A DNA stretch of 64,000 nucleotides from Methylobacterium sp. Leaf465 (GTDB taxonomy: Bacteria > Pseudomonadota > Alphaproteobacteria > Rhizobiales > Beijerinckiaceae). The notes below the pieces were generated by a model, which worked only from the letters and a program-made list of their open reading frames with translations, was not told the DNA's origin and searched no databases. Of this stretch, positions 8,147-17,355 are shown piece after piece; position 1 is the stretch's first letter; the number at the start of each line of letters is the position of its first letter. The stretch lies in NCBI RefSeq assembly GCF_001424705.1, contig NZ_LMRA01000004.1, forward strand, positions 80,387-144,386, read 5' to 3'. The position numbers and the translations under genes were made by a program.

Positions 8147-10819
8147 ATGGGTGGTATCCCGAGAGGCCAGACGACCCGAGGCACCCGAGGTGCGGCACTG
8201 ATCGCTGCTTGGCTGGGTGTCCTCGTCCTGGCTCCTGCGGGCGCAGTCGGGCAGGGCACGCCCACGGCGGCGCCCGCCGCGGCTCCGACGAAGGCTGCCC
8301 CGGCCCCTGCGCCAGCAGCCCCCGCAGATGGCAAGCCGGCCGCCAAAGCGGTAGCCCCGAAGCCGGCCGTTTCGGAGCAGATCCAAAACGTCCGCGACCA
8401 GCTCGACAGCGCCAAGGCGGATCTGGAGCAGCGCGAAAAAATTCTCACCGGACCGAATATCGGGAGCGGCGACCTGACCCGCGCCCGCGAAGGCATCGAG
8501 GTGATCGCGGACAAGATCCGTCACGTCATCGACATCACCACCCCGCGCCTCGATGCGGCCCGCGAGCGGCTGACACAGCTCGGTCCGAAGCCGAAGGACG
8601 GTGAGGAGGGCGAGGACGTGGCGCGCGAGCGGACGGAGCGCGAGCACGCCGTTGCGGAGATCGACGAGACCCAGCGACTTGCCCGCTCCCTCCTGGTCCA
8701 GAGTGACCAGATCGTCGATCAGGTCTCGAACCGCCGTCGCGCGGCCTTCACTCGCGGCCTGTTCGAGCGATCGACCGCCCTCGTGAATCCCGACCTGTGG
8801 ATGAGGATCGCGGCCGACATCCCACGCGACGGACGCGCCTTGCAAGGCGCTGTGGAGGATACGGCGGCCCTGTTCGCCCGCAACGGCACCATTGGAAACC
8901 TGCTGCTCCTCGGGATCGCCTTCGGTATCTCGATCGCCCTGTATTTCGGGCGTCGCAACATCGCCCCACGCCTCGGCCGGCGCGATGCCAAGGCCGTCGA
9001 CCCCTCGCAGCGCCGGAAGCTCCTCGCGGCCTGGCGCGTGTTCCTCCTCGGCACCATCCCGGCGTTCATCGGCAGCTACGCGGTCTATTACGCCCTCGAT
9101 GCCACCGATCTCCTACCCCTGCGCCTGTTGCCGGTGGCGGGCGCCATCCTCGGAGGCCTGGCCTTCATCGCCTTCGTGGAGGCCCTGGCCGACGCGCTGC
9201 TCTCACCCGACAAGCCGTCCTGGCGCGTCGCGACCATGAGCGACGCCGCCGCTGCGCGGGTAACCCGTCTGGCCGTCGGCATCGCCATCGTCATCACAGT
9301 GGTCAAGTCGATCGAGGCCCTGAACTCGGGGATCTCGGCGGCGCTGCCCATCTCCATCGCCACGCGCGGCATCGGCGCGCTCGCCACAGCGCTGATCCTC
9401 GCCATCGGACTGCATCGCTTCGCCGATTCGGCCGAGCAGGAGGAGGCGTGTTTCGGCCCCTACGTGGCGCCGGAGGCGACCACCGGGATCGGCGGCCCGG
9501 CGCGGCTTCTCGGCTGGGCGGCGGTGGTGGTCATCGCCATCGCCCCCCTCGTCGGCTACGTGGCCTTCGCGGCCTTCGTCATCGACCAACTCGTCTGGAC
9601 GGCGGGGCTCTTCGTCCTGCTGTTCCTGCTGATCTCCAGCGCCGACACCTTCATTGGGGGGACGCTCTGCGACGACACCAAGATCGCCACCGCGCTCCAG
9701 GCCAATACCGGCTTGCGCAAGCGCTCGATCAATCAGATCGCCGTGCTGGCGACCGGCCTCGCGCGAGTGGTACTGGTCCTCGTGGCCGCGCTGCTTGCCC
9801 TGGCGCCCTGGGGCCTCGACTCGACCGACGTGTTCAGCTCGGTTCGCAGCGCTTTCTTCGGCTTCAAGGTCGGCGACGTCACGATCTCGCTCTCCACGAT
9901 CGCGCTCGCCATCGGTCTCCTGCTCCTCGGCATGGCGGTGACGCGGGCGATCCAGCGCTGGCTCGAACAGACCTACCTGCCGGCCACCGACCTCGACGCA
10001 GGCCTGCGCAATTCGATCTCGACGATCGCGGGCTATATCGGCTTCTTACTAACCCTGGCGCTGGCCTTCTCCTACCTGGGCCTGAGCCTGGAGAAACTCA
10101 CCATCGTGGCCGGTGCCCTCTCGGTCGGTATCGGCTTCGGTCTCCAATCCATCGTCAACAATTTCGTCTCAGGCCTGCTTCTTCTCTGGGAGCGCCCGAT
10201 CCGCGTCGGCGATCAGGTCCTGATCGGAGACAGCGAAGGCATCGTGAAACGAATCTCGGTGCGTTCCACCGAGATTCAGACCTTCGACCGCTCGGCTGTG
10301 ATCGTGCCGAACTCGAACCTGATCTCCGGTATTGTGAAGAACCGGGTCCGTGGCGATCGGACCGGCCGCGTCAGCATCACGGTCAGCGTTCTGCGCAACC
10401 AGGACCCCGTTCACGCGGCCGAACTCCTGATGGGCTGCGCTCAAGCCCAACCGGACGTGCTCAAGGAACCGCCGCCCCGCGTCGTCTTCCGCAAGATCGG
10501 CGATCCCTTCCTGGAATTCGAGCTGATCGTCATGATCGTCGACGTCAGTCTTGGCCTGAAAGTGCAGAACGATTTGAACCTTACGGTCTTTCAGACCTTG
10601 TCGCAGGCTGGAATGATCCCTGCCCTCGGGCCGGGGTCCAGCGTGGTCACGGTGCAAGGCTTGGATTCTTTCCAGAGCGCCGTAGGGCAGATCGCCAGCG
10701 CGTTCGCCCAACCGCAACGCTCCGGAGACCAAACCGCGCCGCAGCGCGTTGAGGACCGGCTCGACGAGGCCGAGCCGATGCGCTCCGCGGAGGCGGGGAG
10801 GCGGCGCGCGGGGAGCTGA
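8147..10819 (+). CDS. MscS-family mechanosensitive channel with DUF3772 domain
   Basis: Large (890-residue) inner-membrane channel expected to release solutes on hypo-osmotic shock. The start at 8147 gives a signal-like N-terminus (GAALIAAWLGVLVLAPAGAVGQG), then an Ala/Pro-rich linker (residues ~38-70). A helical periplasmic DUF3772 region follows (~75-200, SEQIQNVRDQLDSAKADLEQREK), then about ten hydrophobic segments. The conserved MscS core is near residue 680-750: LSVGIGFGLQSIVNNFVSG forms the pore-lining helix, then LLLWERPIRVGDQVLIGDSEG and IVPNSNLISG. The C-terminal cytosolic tail is low-complexity. The ORF extends upstream to 8000, but that part is Arg/Ser-rich and lacks a signal. It is much longer than E. 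coli MscS and closer to MscK/YbdG-type layouts. Confidence 0.9.
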   Translation: MGGIPRGQTTRGTRGAALIAAWLGVLVLAPAGAVGQGTPTAAPAAAPTKAAPAPAPAAPADGKPAAKAVAPKPAVSEQIQNVRDQLDSAKADLEQREKILTGPNIGSGDLTRAREGIEVIADKIRHVIDITTPRLDAARERLTQLGPKPKDGEEGEDVARERTEREHAVAEIDETQRLARSLLVQSDQIVDQVSNRRRAAFTRGLFERSTALVNPDLWMRIAADIPRDGRALQGAVEDTAALFARNGTIGNLLLLGIAFGISIALYFGRRNIAPRLGRRDAKAVDPSQRRKLLAAWRVFLLGTIPAFIGSYAVYYALDATDLLPLRLLPVAGAILGGLAFIAFVEALADALLSPDKPSWRVATMSDAAAARVTRLAVGIAIVITVVKSIEALNSGISAALPISIATRGIGALATALILAIGLHRFADSAEQEEACFGPYVAPEATTGIGGPARLLGWAAVVVIAIAPLVGYVAFAAFVIDQLVWTAGLFVLLFLLISSADTFIGGTLCDDTKIATALQANTGLRKRSINQIAVLATGLARVVLVLVAALLALAPWGLDSTDVFSSVRSAFFGFKVGDVTISLSTIALAIGLLLLGMAVTRAIQRWLEQTYLPATDLDAGLRNSISTIAGYIGFLLTLALAFSYLGLSLEKLTIVAGALSVGIGFGLQSIVNNFVSGLLLLWERPIRVGDQVLIGDSEGIVKRISVRSTEIQTFDRSAVIVPNSNLISGIVKNRVRGDRTGRVSITVSVLRNQDPVHAAELLMGCAQAQPDVLKEPPPRVVFRKIGDPFLEFELIVMIVDVSLGLKVQNDLNLTVFQTLSQAGMIPALGPGSSVVTVQGLDSFQSAVGQIASAFAQPQRSGDQTAPQRVEDRLDEAEPMRSAEAGRRRAGS

Positions 10820-10843
10820 CACGGTGCGTAGGGAGAACGAGGC

Positions 10844-11350
10844 GTGGGGCGGAGGACGGTACTAATTTTCGGAGCCGGCATGATGGCCGGCGGTCTGGCT
10901 CTGCTCACCGGCTGCGCTACCCCGGAGCCTGTAAATTCTACGCTTCCCAGCCTCTACTGGCCGATGACGACGCAGTCGGCGCAGGTCGATACGGCGACTG
11001 CACGTGACATGATCTCGGCCTACCGCGCGCGAAACGGCGCAGGGCCCCTGCGCCTTGATCTTGAATTGCAGAAGCTGGCGGAGGCGGAGGCGGCATCCAT
11101 GGCCGCCGCCGATCGACCGAGCCGGGCTCAGACCGTCAAGAATGCCGTCGAGCGGCTCGGCTTCGAGTCAGCAGAGGCCAACCTGTCGGCCGGGTATCAC
11201 ACCTTGGCCGAGGCGTTCTCCGGGTGGCGCGATAGTCCGGCACACAATGCAGCGATGCTTGCGCCCGGTGTGCAGCGTATGGGCATCGCCACCGCCTACG
11301 CACCAGGATCGAAGTACAAGGTCTATTGGGCCCTCCTATTGGCACAGTAG
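10844..11350 (+). CDS. CAP-domain (SCP/PR-1-like) lipoprotein
   Basis: 168-residue secreted protein with a GTG start and a lipobox (GLALLTGC, Cys near residue 24), so probably lipid-anchored in the outer or inner membrane. The rest matches the short bacterial CAP fold: ARDMISAYRARNGAGPLRLDLELQKLAEAEAASMAAAD, then HTLAEAFSGWRDSPAHNAAMLAPGVQRMGIATAYAP and the final strand YKVYWALLLAQ. The family is widespread and its bacterial role is unclear. It starts 24 bp after the channel gene, so co-transcription is possible. Confidence 0.85.
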   Translation: MGRRTVLIFGAGMMAGGLALLTGCATPEPVNSTLPSLYWPMTTQSAQVDTATARDMISAYRARNGAGPLRLDLELQKLAEAEAASMAAADRPSRAQTVKNAVERLGFESAEANLSAGYHTLAEAFSGWRDSPAHNAAMLAPGVQRMGIATAYAPGSKYKVYWALLLAQ

Positions 11351-11549
11351 GCTTTATCCAGGGATAGCCTGTCCCGGCCGGAAGCTGGCACAGCCACCGG
11401 ACGTCAGACTGCGAGCGCGTTTTCCGGGGGGTGGGGGGAGGGAGGCCTCCCCGGATGGCTGGGCGAGAAAAACTTTTCCGTTGCCGATGACGCCTCTCGA
11501 TCGAGCCAGCCGTCAGGCCGGACGGTGCACGAGGCGCAGGCTCGGCGGC

Positions 11550-12383
11550 TCAGGGAAAGTTCTTCATGCGAGGCGTCGGTGACGTTTCGCTGAGGAGCGT
11601 CACCGTCACCCGGCGATTGGCCGGGAGGTAGGGATTGTCCGGAAACAGCGGCTCCGTATCGGCTTTCCCGGTCACGGATGCGAAACGGTCATCGGGTACG
11701 CCGCTGCCGGCCAGGATCTCGCGCACGCTGATCGCGCGATTGGCCGAAAGCTCCCAAGGCGGAGCGAGAAGTCGCGTTCCGGGTCTCTCCGTCGCAGTGT
11801 AGCCCGTGATGGCGATGCGATTAGGCATCTTGCGCAAGGTCCCGGCGATCCGCTCCAAGAGGCGTCGGGTACGGGCATTGGGCCGACTCGATCCATCGGG
11901 AAACATCGAGGCGCCATCCTGGTCGACGATCGACACGTCGATCCCGCGTTGCGAGGGGGCGACGATGATGTTCTTCGATAGCTCGGCGACCTCGGGCATG
12001 TCCTGCAACGCCTGACGCAGGCTCGCTGCCGCGAGACCGGCGCCGTCCGGGTAGCCCTTGTCCGGCATACCCTCGTCAACGTTGCCGTCGACCGCGGGCG
12101 GGGTGGTGTGATCGGAGGCAAGGTCAGGGGGAATGTCGCGCTTGTACTTGACCTTGTCGGCGTGGGCGAGGCCGTCCTTCTCGATGATGCCAGCAAAGCG
12201 CGACTCCTTGTTGACGCCGAACGCGTCGCGCATGGAGCCGGCCACCGCCTGCATCTTCTTCTGGTCCTGGGTCGAATAGGCGGCGATCATCACGAAGAAG
12301 CTCATGAGAAGCGCCATCAGGTCGGCGAAGGTCACGAACCAGCCGTGGCCGCCATGCGCGCCGCCGCGCTTCTTTTTAGCCAT
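11550..12383 (-). CDS. motB: Flagellar stator protein MotB (PomB-like)
   Basis: 277-residue peptidoglycan-anchored half of the flagellar stator. N-terminal basic segment, one membrane helix with the ion-binding aspartate (FVTFADLMALLMSFFVMIA, Asp at residue 21), a plug region (KKMQAVAGSMRDAFGV), a linker and a C-terminal OmpA-like peptidoglycan-binding domain (RIAITGYTATERPG, LSANRAISVREIL, PANRRVTVTLL). The membrane segment resembles sodium-type PomB (TFADLM-LLM-FFV) more than E. coli MotB. It follows motA after a 33-bp gap on the same strand. No other flagellar genes are in the window. Confidence 0.88.
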   Translation of the reverse strand: MAKKKRGGAHGGHGWFVTFADLMALLMSFFVMIAAYSTQDQKKMQAVAGSMRDAFGVNKESRFAGIIEKDGLAHADKVKYKRDIPPDLASDHTTPPAVDGNVDEGMPDKGYPDGAGLAAASLRQALQDMPEVAELSKNIIVAPSQRGIDVSIVDQDGASMFPDGSSRPNARTRRLLERIAGTLRKMPNRIAITGYTATERPGTRLLAPPWELSANRAISVREILAGSGVPDDRFASVTGKADTEPLFPDNPYLPANRRVTVTLLSETSPTPRMKNFP

Positions 12384-12416
12384 CGGCGCCGTCGCGCGTG
12401 ATGCGGGTGCGCGCCA

Positions 12417-13190
12417 TCACGCCGGCTCGGCCACGAGTTCGTCGCGGTGGTTGTGCGGGAGGTAGGCGATGAGCATCTCGCGCACCAGGGAGGAGCTCTT
12501 GGCGTCGCGGATGAGCAGGATGCCGTCGATGATAAGCGAGCGCGACACATCTTCCTCCTCCAGCTTCACGTGGAGTTTGTCGGCGAGCGGCAGGGTGATC
12601 ATGTTGGCGATCAGGGCGCCGTAGAGGGTGGCGAGGAGGGCAGTCGCCATAGCCGGGCCCAGCTTCGAGGGGTCCGACATGTTGGCGAACATCGTCACCA
12701 TGCCGAGGATGGTTCCGATCATGCCCCAGGCCGGGGCGCAGTCGCCGAAGGCGCGGTAGATCTTCGAGCCTTCGTCGAGGTGCATGAGGAAGTTGTCGCG
12801 GTCGCGCTCCATGGTGTCCCGGATGAACTCGCGGTCATAACCATCAGCGATGTAGCGTGCCCCTTGGGCCAGGAAGGGATCGGAGATCTCCATGTTTTCC
12901 AAGGCCATCGGGCCGGACTTCCGCACCACGTCGGCTATCTTGGTGATCTCCTCGATGAGGTCGCGTGGCTTGATGGCGCGCATCGAGAAGGCGTAGCGCA
13001 GGCCCATCGGGAGCCCGTGCATCATCGTCGAGAAGGGGAAGCGCATCATCGTCGCGGCGGTGGCGCCGCCAAAGATGACGATGACGGCGTGCTTGTCGAA
13101 ATAGGCGGCAAAGTTGCCGCCGTCGATCATGATCAGGACGAAGACGACGGCGAAGCCGCCGACGAGGCCGATACCGGTTGCGAGATCCAT
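12417..13190 (-). CDS. motA: Flagellar stator protein MotA (PomA-like)
   Basis: 257-residue four-helix stator subunit that couples ion flow to rotor torque. The start at 13190 (MDLATGIGLVGGF) matches the PomA/MotA family exactly; an ATG 48 bp upstream adds an unrelated basic leader. Visible: helices 1-2 (FVLIMIDGGNFAAYF, VIVIFGGATAATMMRF), a large charged cytosolic loop with ALENMEISDPFLAQGARYIADG, helix 3 with the conserved prolines (FGDCAPAWGMIGTILGMVTMF) and helix 4 (GPAMATALLATLYGALIANMI). The sequence is strikingly PomA-like. It forms an operon with motB. Confidence 0.9.
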   Translation of the reverse strand: MDLATGIGLVGGFAVVFVLIMIDGGNFAAYFDKHAVIVIFGGATAATMMRFPFSTMMHGLPMGLRYAFSMRAIKPRDLIEEITKIADVVRKSGPMALENMEISDPFLAQGARYIADGYDREFIRDTMERDRDNFLMHLDEGSKIYRAFGDCAPAWGMIGTILGMVTMFANMSDPSKLGPAMATALLATLYGALIANMITLPLADKLHVKLEEEDVSRSLIIDGILLIRDAKSSSLVREMLIAYLPHNHRDELVAEPA

Positions 13191-13438
13191 GATCACTCGA
13201 GCCTGAGCGGCTGCCCGCATGCCGCGTTGGCGCCGCACGACGAGGCGCCGTCCCCACCGTTACGGATTCAGGTTGAACGAACCGTAAAAAACACCGCCGG
13301 ACTCTGGCCAAACCCGAGGGGTTCGCGTCATGCACCGTTCAGGGAGCGCTCCGCATAAGGCACGCAACGCCAAGGATTTGGCGGCCTCCGCCGGGACGCG
13401 TTCGCGCAACCCGGTCAGGGATCGGAGCACACGGTATC

Positions 13439-15214
13439 ATGTCGTTGGTTCGTCTTTACGTACGGGTCATGGGTCTTCTGGGCTCCGACCGCCGTCTGGC
13501 GGCGGTCCTGGCCTGCGCCAATGTGGCCCTGGCGGTGGCGGCGTTCGCCGAGCCGCTTCTCATGGGCCGCATCATCGACCAGCTCACCCACCTCAAGAGC
13601 AGCACCAATGCCTTCACGACGCTGGCGCCCCTGATTGGTGCCTGGGTGGCCTTCGGCCTGTTCACCATCGCGGCCGGCGTGACGATCGCCCTGCACGCGG
13701 ACCGGCTGGCCCACCGCAACCGTTTGACCGCCATGGCCAACTACTTCGAGCACGTGCTCGAGCTGCCGCTCGCCTTCCACTCCTCGAACCATTCCGGTCG
13801 CGTCCTGAAGGCGATGCTGGAGGGCTCAAACGGCATGTTCTGGCTCTGGCTCGGCTTTTTCCGCGATCACTTCGTGGCCTTCGTCTCCCTGATCGTCCTC
13901 CTGCCGATGACCCTGTTCGTGAACTGGCAGCTCGGCTCGATCCTGGTTGTGCTCGTGCTGGCCTTCACGACCCTGACCACGATGGTCATGCGTCGTACCG
14001 AGACCCTGCAGGGCCGGGTCGAGGCCTACCAGTCGGGCCTGGCCGAGCACGCTTCTGACGCGCTGGGTAACGTCGCCGTCATCCAATCCTTTACCCGTGC
14101 CAAGGCCGAGAAGGACGCGATGCACGACATCATCCGCAACCTGCTCGCCGCGCAGATCCCGGTTCTGTCCTGGTGGGCGCTCGCCAACGTTGCCACCCGC
14201 GCCTCCGCGACCCTGACCATGACGGCGATCTTCATCACCGGCATCGCCCTGCACCAGCACGGTCAGGCGAGCGTCGGCGAGGTCGTGGCCTTCATGAGCC
14301 TCGCGACCATGCTGGTCTCGCGCCTCGACCAGGTTGCGACCTGCATCAACGGCCTGTTCCAGCAGATGCCCAAGATCGACGAGTTTTTCGAAATCCTTGA
14401 CACCACACCAGCGGTCCACGACCGTCCGGGTGCCCAGCACGTCACGCGCTTCGACGGTGAGGTCGCTTTTGAAGGCGTCGGCTTCTCGTACAACGCTCGC
14501 CGCAAGGCATTGGAAGATGTTTCCTTCATAGCCCGGGCCGGCGAGACGATCGCCCTGGTCGGCACCACCGGTTCGGGCAAGTCGACCACGCTCGGCCTTC
14601 TGCACCGCGCCTTCGACCCGGACCACGGCGCCATCCGCATCGACGGCAGCGATATCCGCGACATCGGACTGTCCAGCCTGCGCCACAACATCGGTGTTGT
14701 GTTCCAAGAGCCGATGCTGTTCGCCCGCTCGATCCGCGAGAACCTGCAGGTCGGCCGCCCGGACGCCACCGATGCCGAGATGCTCGACGCCCTGGAGCGG
14801 GCGCAGGCCACCGAGTTCATGGCCCGCCAAGCCGACGGCCTCGATACGGTGATCGGCGAGCGCGGACGCTCGCTCTCCGGCGGCGAGCGCCAGCGCCTCT
14901 CCATCGCCCGCGCGCTCCTCAAGAACCCGCCGGTGCTGATCCTCGACGAAGCCACCTCGGCCCTCGATGCCACCACTGAGCGCAAGCTGCAGGGTGCCCT
15001 GGAGGCCGTGATGGAAGGCCGCACCACCTTCGTCATCGCCCACCGCCTGGCGACGATCCGTAACGCCGACCGCATCCTCGTCTTTCATGAGGGCCGGATC
15101 GTCGAATCGGGCAGCTTCGACGAGCTCGTCGCTCAGAACGGACGCTTCGCCGATCTCGCGCGAGCCCAGTTCATGGCGGGGTCCGAGCCGCAAGGCATGC
15201 CGCTCGCGGCGTGA
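13439..15214 (+). CDS. ndvA: Cyclic beta-glucan exporter, ABC ATPase/permease (NdvA/ChvA type)
   Basis: 591-residue half-transporter with six N-terminal membrane helices (residues ~15-310) and a C-terminal nucleotide-binding domain: Walker A GTTGSGKST, Q-loop VVFQEPMLF, signature LSGGERQRL, Walker B VLILDEATSALD and H-loop IAHRL. The membrane domain (MSLVRLYVRVMGLLG, RNRLTAMANYFEHVLELPLAFHSSNHSGRVLKAMLEGSN) is characteristic of the rhizobial NdvA/ChvA export family for cyclic beta-1,2-glucan, used in osmoadaptation and host interaction. The matching glucan synthase (NdvB) is not in the window, so the substrate is by family only. It ends in a strong bidirectional hairpin. Confidence 0.88.
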   Translation: MSLVRLYVRVMGLLGSDRRLAAVLACANVALAVAAFAEPLLMGRIIDQLTHLKSSTNAFTTLAPLIGAWVAFGLFTIAAGVTIALHADRLAHRNRLTAMANYFEHVLELPLAFHSSNHSGRVLKAMLEGSNGMFWLWLGFFRDHFVAFVSLIVLLPMTLFVNWQLGSILVVLVLAFTTLTTMVMRRTETLQGRVEAYQSGLAEHASDALGNVAVIQSFTRAKAEKDAMHDIIRNLLAAQIPVLSWWALANVATRASATLTMTAIFITGIALHQHGQASVGEVVAFMSLATMLVSRLDQVATCINGLFQQMPKIDEFFEILDTTPAVHDRPGAQHVTRFDGEVAFEGVGFSYNARRKALEDVSFIARAGETIALVGTTGSGKSTTLGLLHRAFDPDHGAIRIDGSDIRDIGLSSLRHNIGVVFQEPMLFARSIRENLQVGRPDATDAEMLDALERAQATEFMARQADGLDTVIGERGRSLSGGERQRLSIARALLKNPPVLILDEATSALDATTERKLQGALEAVMEGRTTFVIAHRLATIRNADRILVFHEGRIVESGSFDELVAQNGRFADLARAQFMAGSEPQGMPLAA

Positions 15215-15233
15215 TCCGCGCAGCGCAAATCGA

Positions 15234-15277
15234 CAACCAAAAGCCCTCGCTGGTTCTTGGACGAGGGCTTTTGGTTG
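15234..15277. terminator. Strong bidirectional terminator between ndvA and the transglutaminase-like gene
   Basis: Perfect 16-bp inverted repeat: CAACCAAAAGCCCTCG at 15234-15249 with its complement at 15262-15277, and a 12-nt loop. The A-rich left arm and T-rich right arm provide a U-tract in both directions. It lies in the 170 bp between two convergent genes. Confidence 0.9.
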
Positions 15278-15384
15278 TCTTGCCAAGGACTTAGACGGCA
15301 CCCTGAAAGTTATGGCTTTACGCTGCGCTTGCGTCTGAACGGTATCCGCGTCCCGCTCGATGCGGCGTCTTCAGGTGCAGGCGA

Positions 15385-16209
15385 TCAATCCGCCGCGGCG
15401 GACGTCGCGCCGTCCTCCGCCCAAACCCGGAACTTCGTCAGGCGGTTCGGTCCGAAGGTATGGGTCAGGGGCACGTCCGCCGCATCGCGCCCACGGGCCA
15501 CCAGGATCCGGCCTCGGCGCGGAGCATTGTTGCGTGGATCGAAGACGTGCCAGGCGCCGCCCAGATAGACTTCGCTCCAGGCGGCGAAATCCCCCGGAGC
15601 GTGCGGCTCGGGCTCGCCGATGAAGCTGAGATAGCCGGTGCAGTAGCGGGTTGGGATATTCAGGGCCCGGCAGAAGGCGACGAACAGGTGAGCATAGTCG
15701 CGACACACGCCGCGCCGACTTGCGAAGGCACCGGCAGCGGTGCGGTCGACGTGGGCATACCCATAGCCGAAGGTGATGTGTCCGTGGACGTAGTCGCAGA
15801 TCGCCTGCACCCGCGACCACCCAGGCTCGAGGTCCCCGAACAGCCGCCAAGCCTCGCTCGAGAGGAGATCGGATTCGCAGTAGCGGCTCGCTACGAGGAA
15901 CGGCAGCGCCTCTTCCGGCAGATCCTCGACCGCGTGCTCCTCGGCTTCCGGCACCACCGGATCGAGGGCGCCGTCGTCCTCCGTCTCCGCATGCACGCTC
16001 AGGGTCAGGGCACCGGCGGGAGCCATGAAGCGCACGGTCCGATTGCCGAAGACATCGCGGAAGGTGCGCAGGGGCAGCGGTGGATCGAGGGTGAGCACGT
16101 CCGGCGGTACGGCAGCCAAGCCGTTCACCGGATAGGAGTTCAGGCGGGCGATGACGGGCGTCGGCTGCGGAAAATCATAGCCCATCTCGCAACCGAACCT
16201 GATCCGCAT
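15385..16209 (-). CDS. Transglutaminase-like superfamily protein
   Basis: 274 residues with an N-terminal beta domain (MRIRFGCEMGYDFPQPTP, common in this subfamily) and a C-terminal transglutaminase/protease-like core. The nucleophile is seen in SRRGVCRDYAHLFVAFCRALNIPTRY. Next come GDFAAWSEVYLGGAWHVFDPRNN and the subfamily tail RILVARGRDAADVPLTHTFG. The position usually held by the catalytic His (HAW) is Ala (FAAW), while Cys and the downstream Asp remain. Whether it is an active protease, amidase or a structural relative is open. It is convergent with ndvA. Confidence 0.82.
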   Translation of the reverse strand: MRIRFGCEMGYDFPQPTPVIARLNSYPVNGLAAVPPDVLTLDPPLPLRTFRDVFGNRTVRFMAPAGALTLSVHAETEDDGALDPVVPEAEEHAVEDLPEEALPFLVASRYCESDLLSSEAWRLFGDLEPGWSRVQAICDYVHGHITFGYGYAHVDRTAAGAFASRRGVCRDYAHLFVAFCRALNIPTRYCTGYLSFIGEPEPHAPGDFAAWSEVYLGGAWHVFDPRNNAPRRGRILVARGRDAADVPLTHTFGPNRLTKFRVWAEDGATSAAAD

Positions 16210-16342
16210 CGAAGCTCCCCCGGGCCGGCCGCCGCGCCGCCGCTTACGCCATCACTGCCCGTGCCCGAACCGGGACACTAGGCCGCCAGGGTCACAGGCG
16301 GATGTCATCGCGCGCCCTGCGCGCAGATGAAGCAGTACAGAC

Positions 16343-17281
16343 TCAGAGCCCCCGAGCCCGGGCCTGCTTCTCCTGCATCCGCGCCTGAAGCCGCACGCGT
16401 CGCGCTGCAATGACGGTGCCATTGATCTCGCCACCGAACAGGAACATCGCGGCCAGCCAATACAGGAAGACCAGGAACACCATCGCGGTGGCGAGGCCGC
16501 CATAAGTGGAGGCGTAGGCGTTGGAGAAGCGGTCGAGGTAGTAGCCGAAACCGAGGCCGGCCAGGAACCACAGCAGCAAGGTCACCGCGATTCCGGGGAC
16601 CACCGCCAGGACGGAGCGGCGCCCTGTCGCAACAAACTTATGAGCGATCACGAGTACGGTGAGGAGCAGGAAGGCCGTGATTCCGATCCGTCCGATCGCG
16701 ACGGTCAGGCTGAGGGGCTCGAGCCCCGGCGCCACGTTGATGACTTTGCGCCAGATCAGGGGGCCAAGCACCACCAAGAGAGCGAAGGCCAGCATGGCGA
16801 AGGCACCGCAGACAACATAGCCGATGGATTCGAGACGCGTCAGCCACCAGGGCCGTACCTCGCGCAGGCCGTAGGCACGGTTCAACCCGACCCGCAGGCT
16901 CTCGACCCCAGAGGAGGAGAAGTAAAGCGCCAGCAAGGCACCCAGGGTCAGCACGCCTCCGCGCTGCTCGGTCAGCACCCGGTGCACCTCATTGACGATG
17001 GGCTTGGCCACTTCGCGCGGCCAGGCATCGAAGATGAGGACGCTGGCCTCGTCGGCGAGCGACTTCGTGCCGAACAGACCAGCCAGGGCGGCGAGCAGGA
17101 TGAGAAACGGAAACAGCGCGGTCAGGCTCGAGAGGGCGATGTGGCTGGCGATGGCCCAGCCGTCATGGGCGACGAAACGCTGGGCGGCGACGCCTGCGAT
17201 CTCGAAAGGTTTGCGGAGACGTCTCACGGGGCGGGGGTTCGTCCTCGAACGGGGCAGGCGGGCGTGTCTTCTAAACGTCAC
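16343..17281 (-). CDS. YihY/BrkB-family inner-membrane protein
   Basis: 312-residue polytopic protein of the YihY/virulence-factor-BrkB family (once mis-named RNase BN). About six hydrophobic helices are visible. Hallmarks are ASHIALSSLTALFPFLILLAALAG near residue 45, the segment LGALLALYFSSSGVESLRVGLNRAYG near 115, and YASTYGGLATAMVFLVFLYWLAAMFLFGGEIN near the end. GTG start; a basic cytosolic N-terminus and C-terminus. The biochemical function is not established for this family. Confidence 0.88.
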   Translation of the reverse strand: MTFRRHARLPRSRTNPRPVRRLRKPFEIAGVAAQRFVAHDGWAIASHIALSSLTALFPFLILLAALAGLFGTKSLADEASVLIFDAWPREVAKPIVNEVHRVLTEQRGGVLTLGALLALYFSSSGVESLRVGLNRAYGLREVRPWWLTRLESIGYVVCGAFAMLAFALLVVLGPLIWRKVINVAPGLEPLSLTVAIGRIGITAFLLLTVLVIAHKFVATGRRSVLAVVPGIAVTLLLWFLAGLGFGYYLDRFSNAYASTYGGLATAMVFLVFLYWLAAMFLFGGEINGTVIAARRVRLQARMQEKQARARGL

Positions 17282-17355
17282 GCGACCGGTTCGCGCAACG
17301 TGCTGTGCGCGAGGCGGCGCCCTACCCGCTTGAATTTATCGCGACCCTGTGATGC

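Noticed and set aside
13260..13287. TTACGG...CCGTAA inverted repeat between motA and ndvA
   Set aside because: Six-bp arms with a 16-nt spacer are weak, and the overlapping CtrA-like match has two mismatches; mentioned only as weak context in the stator finding.
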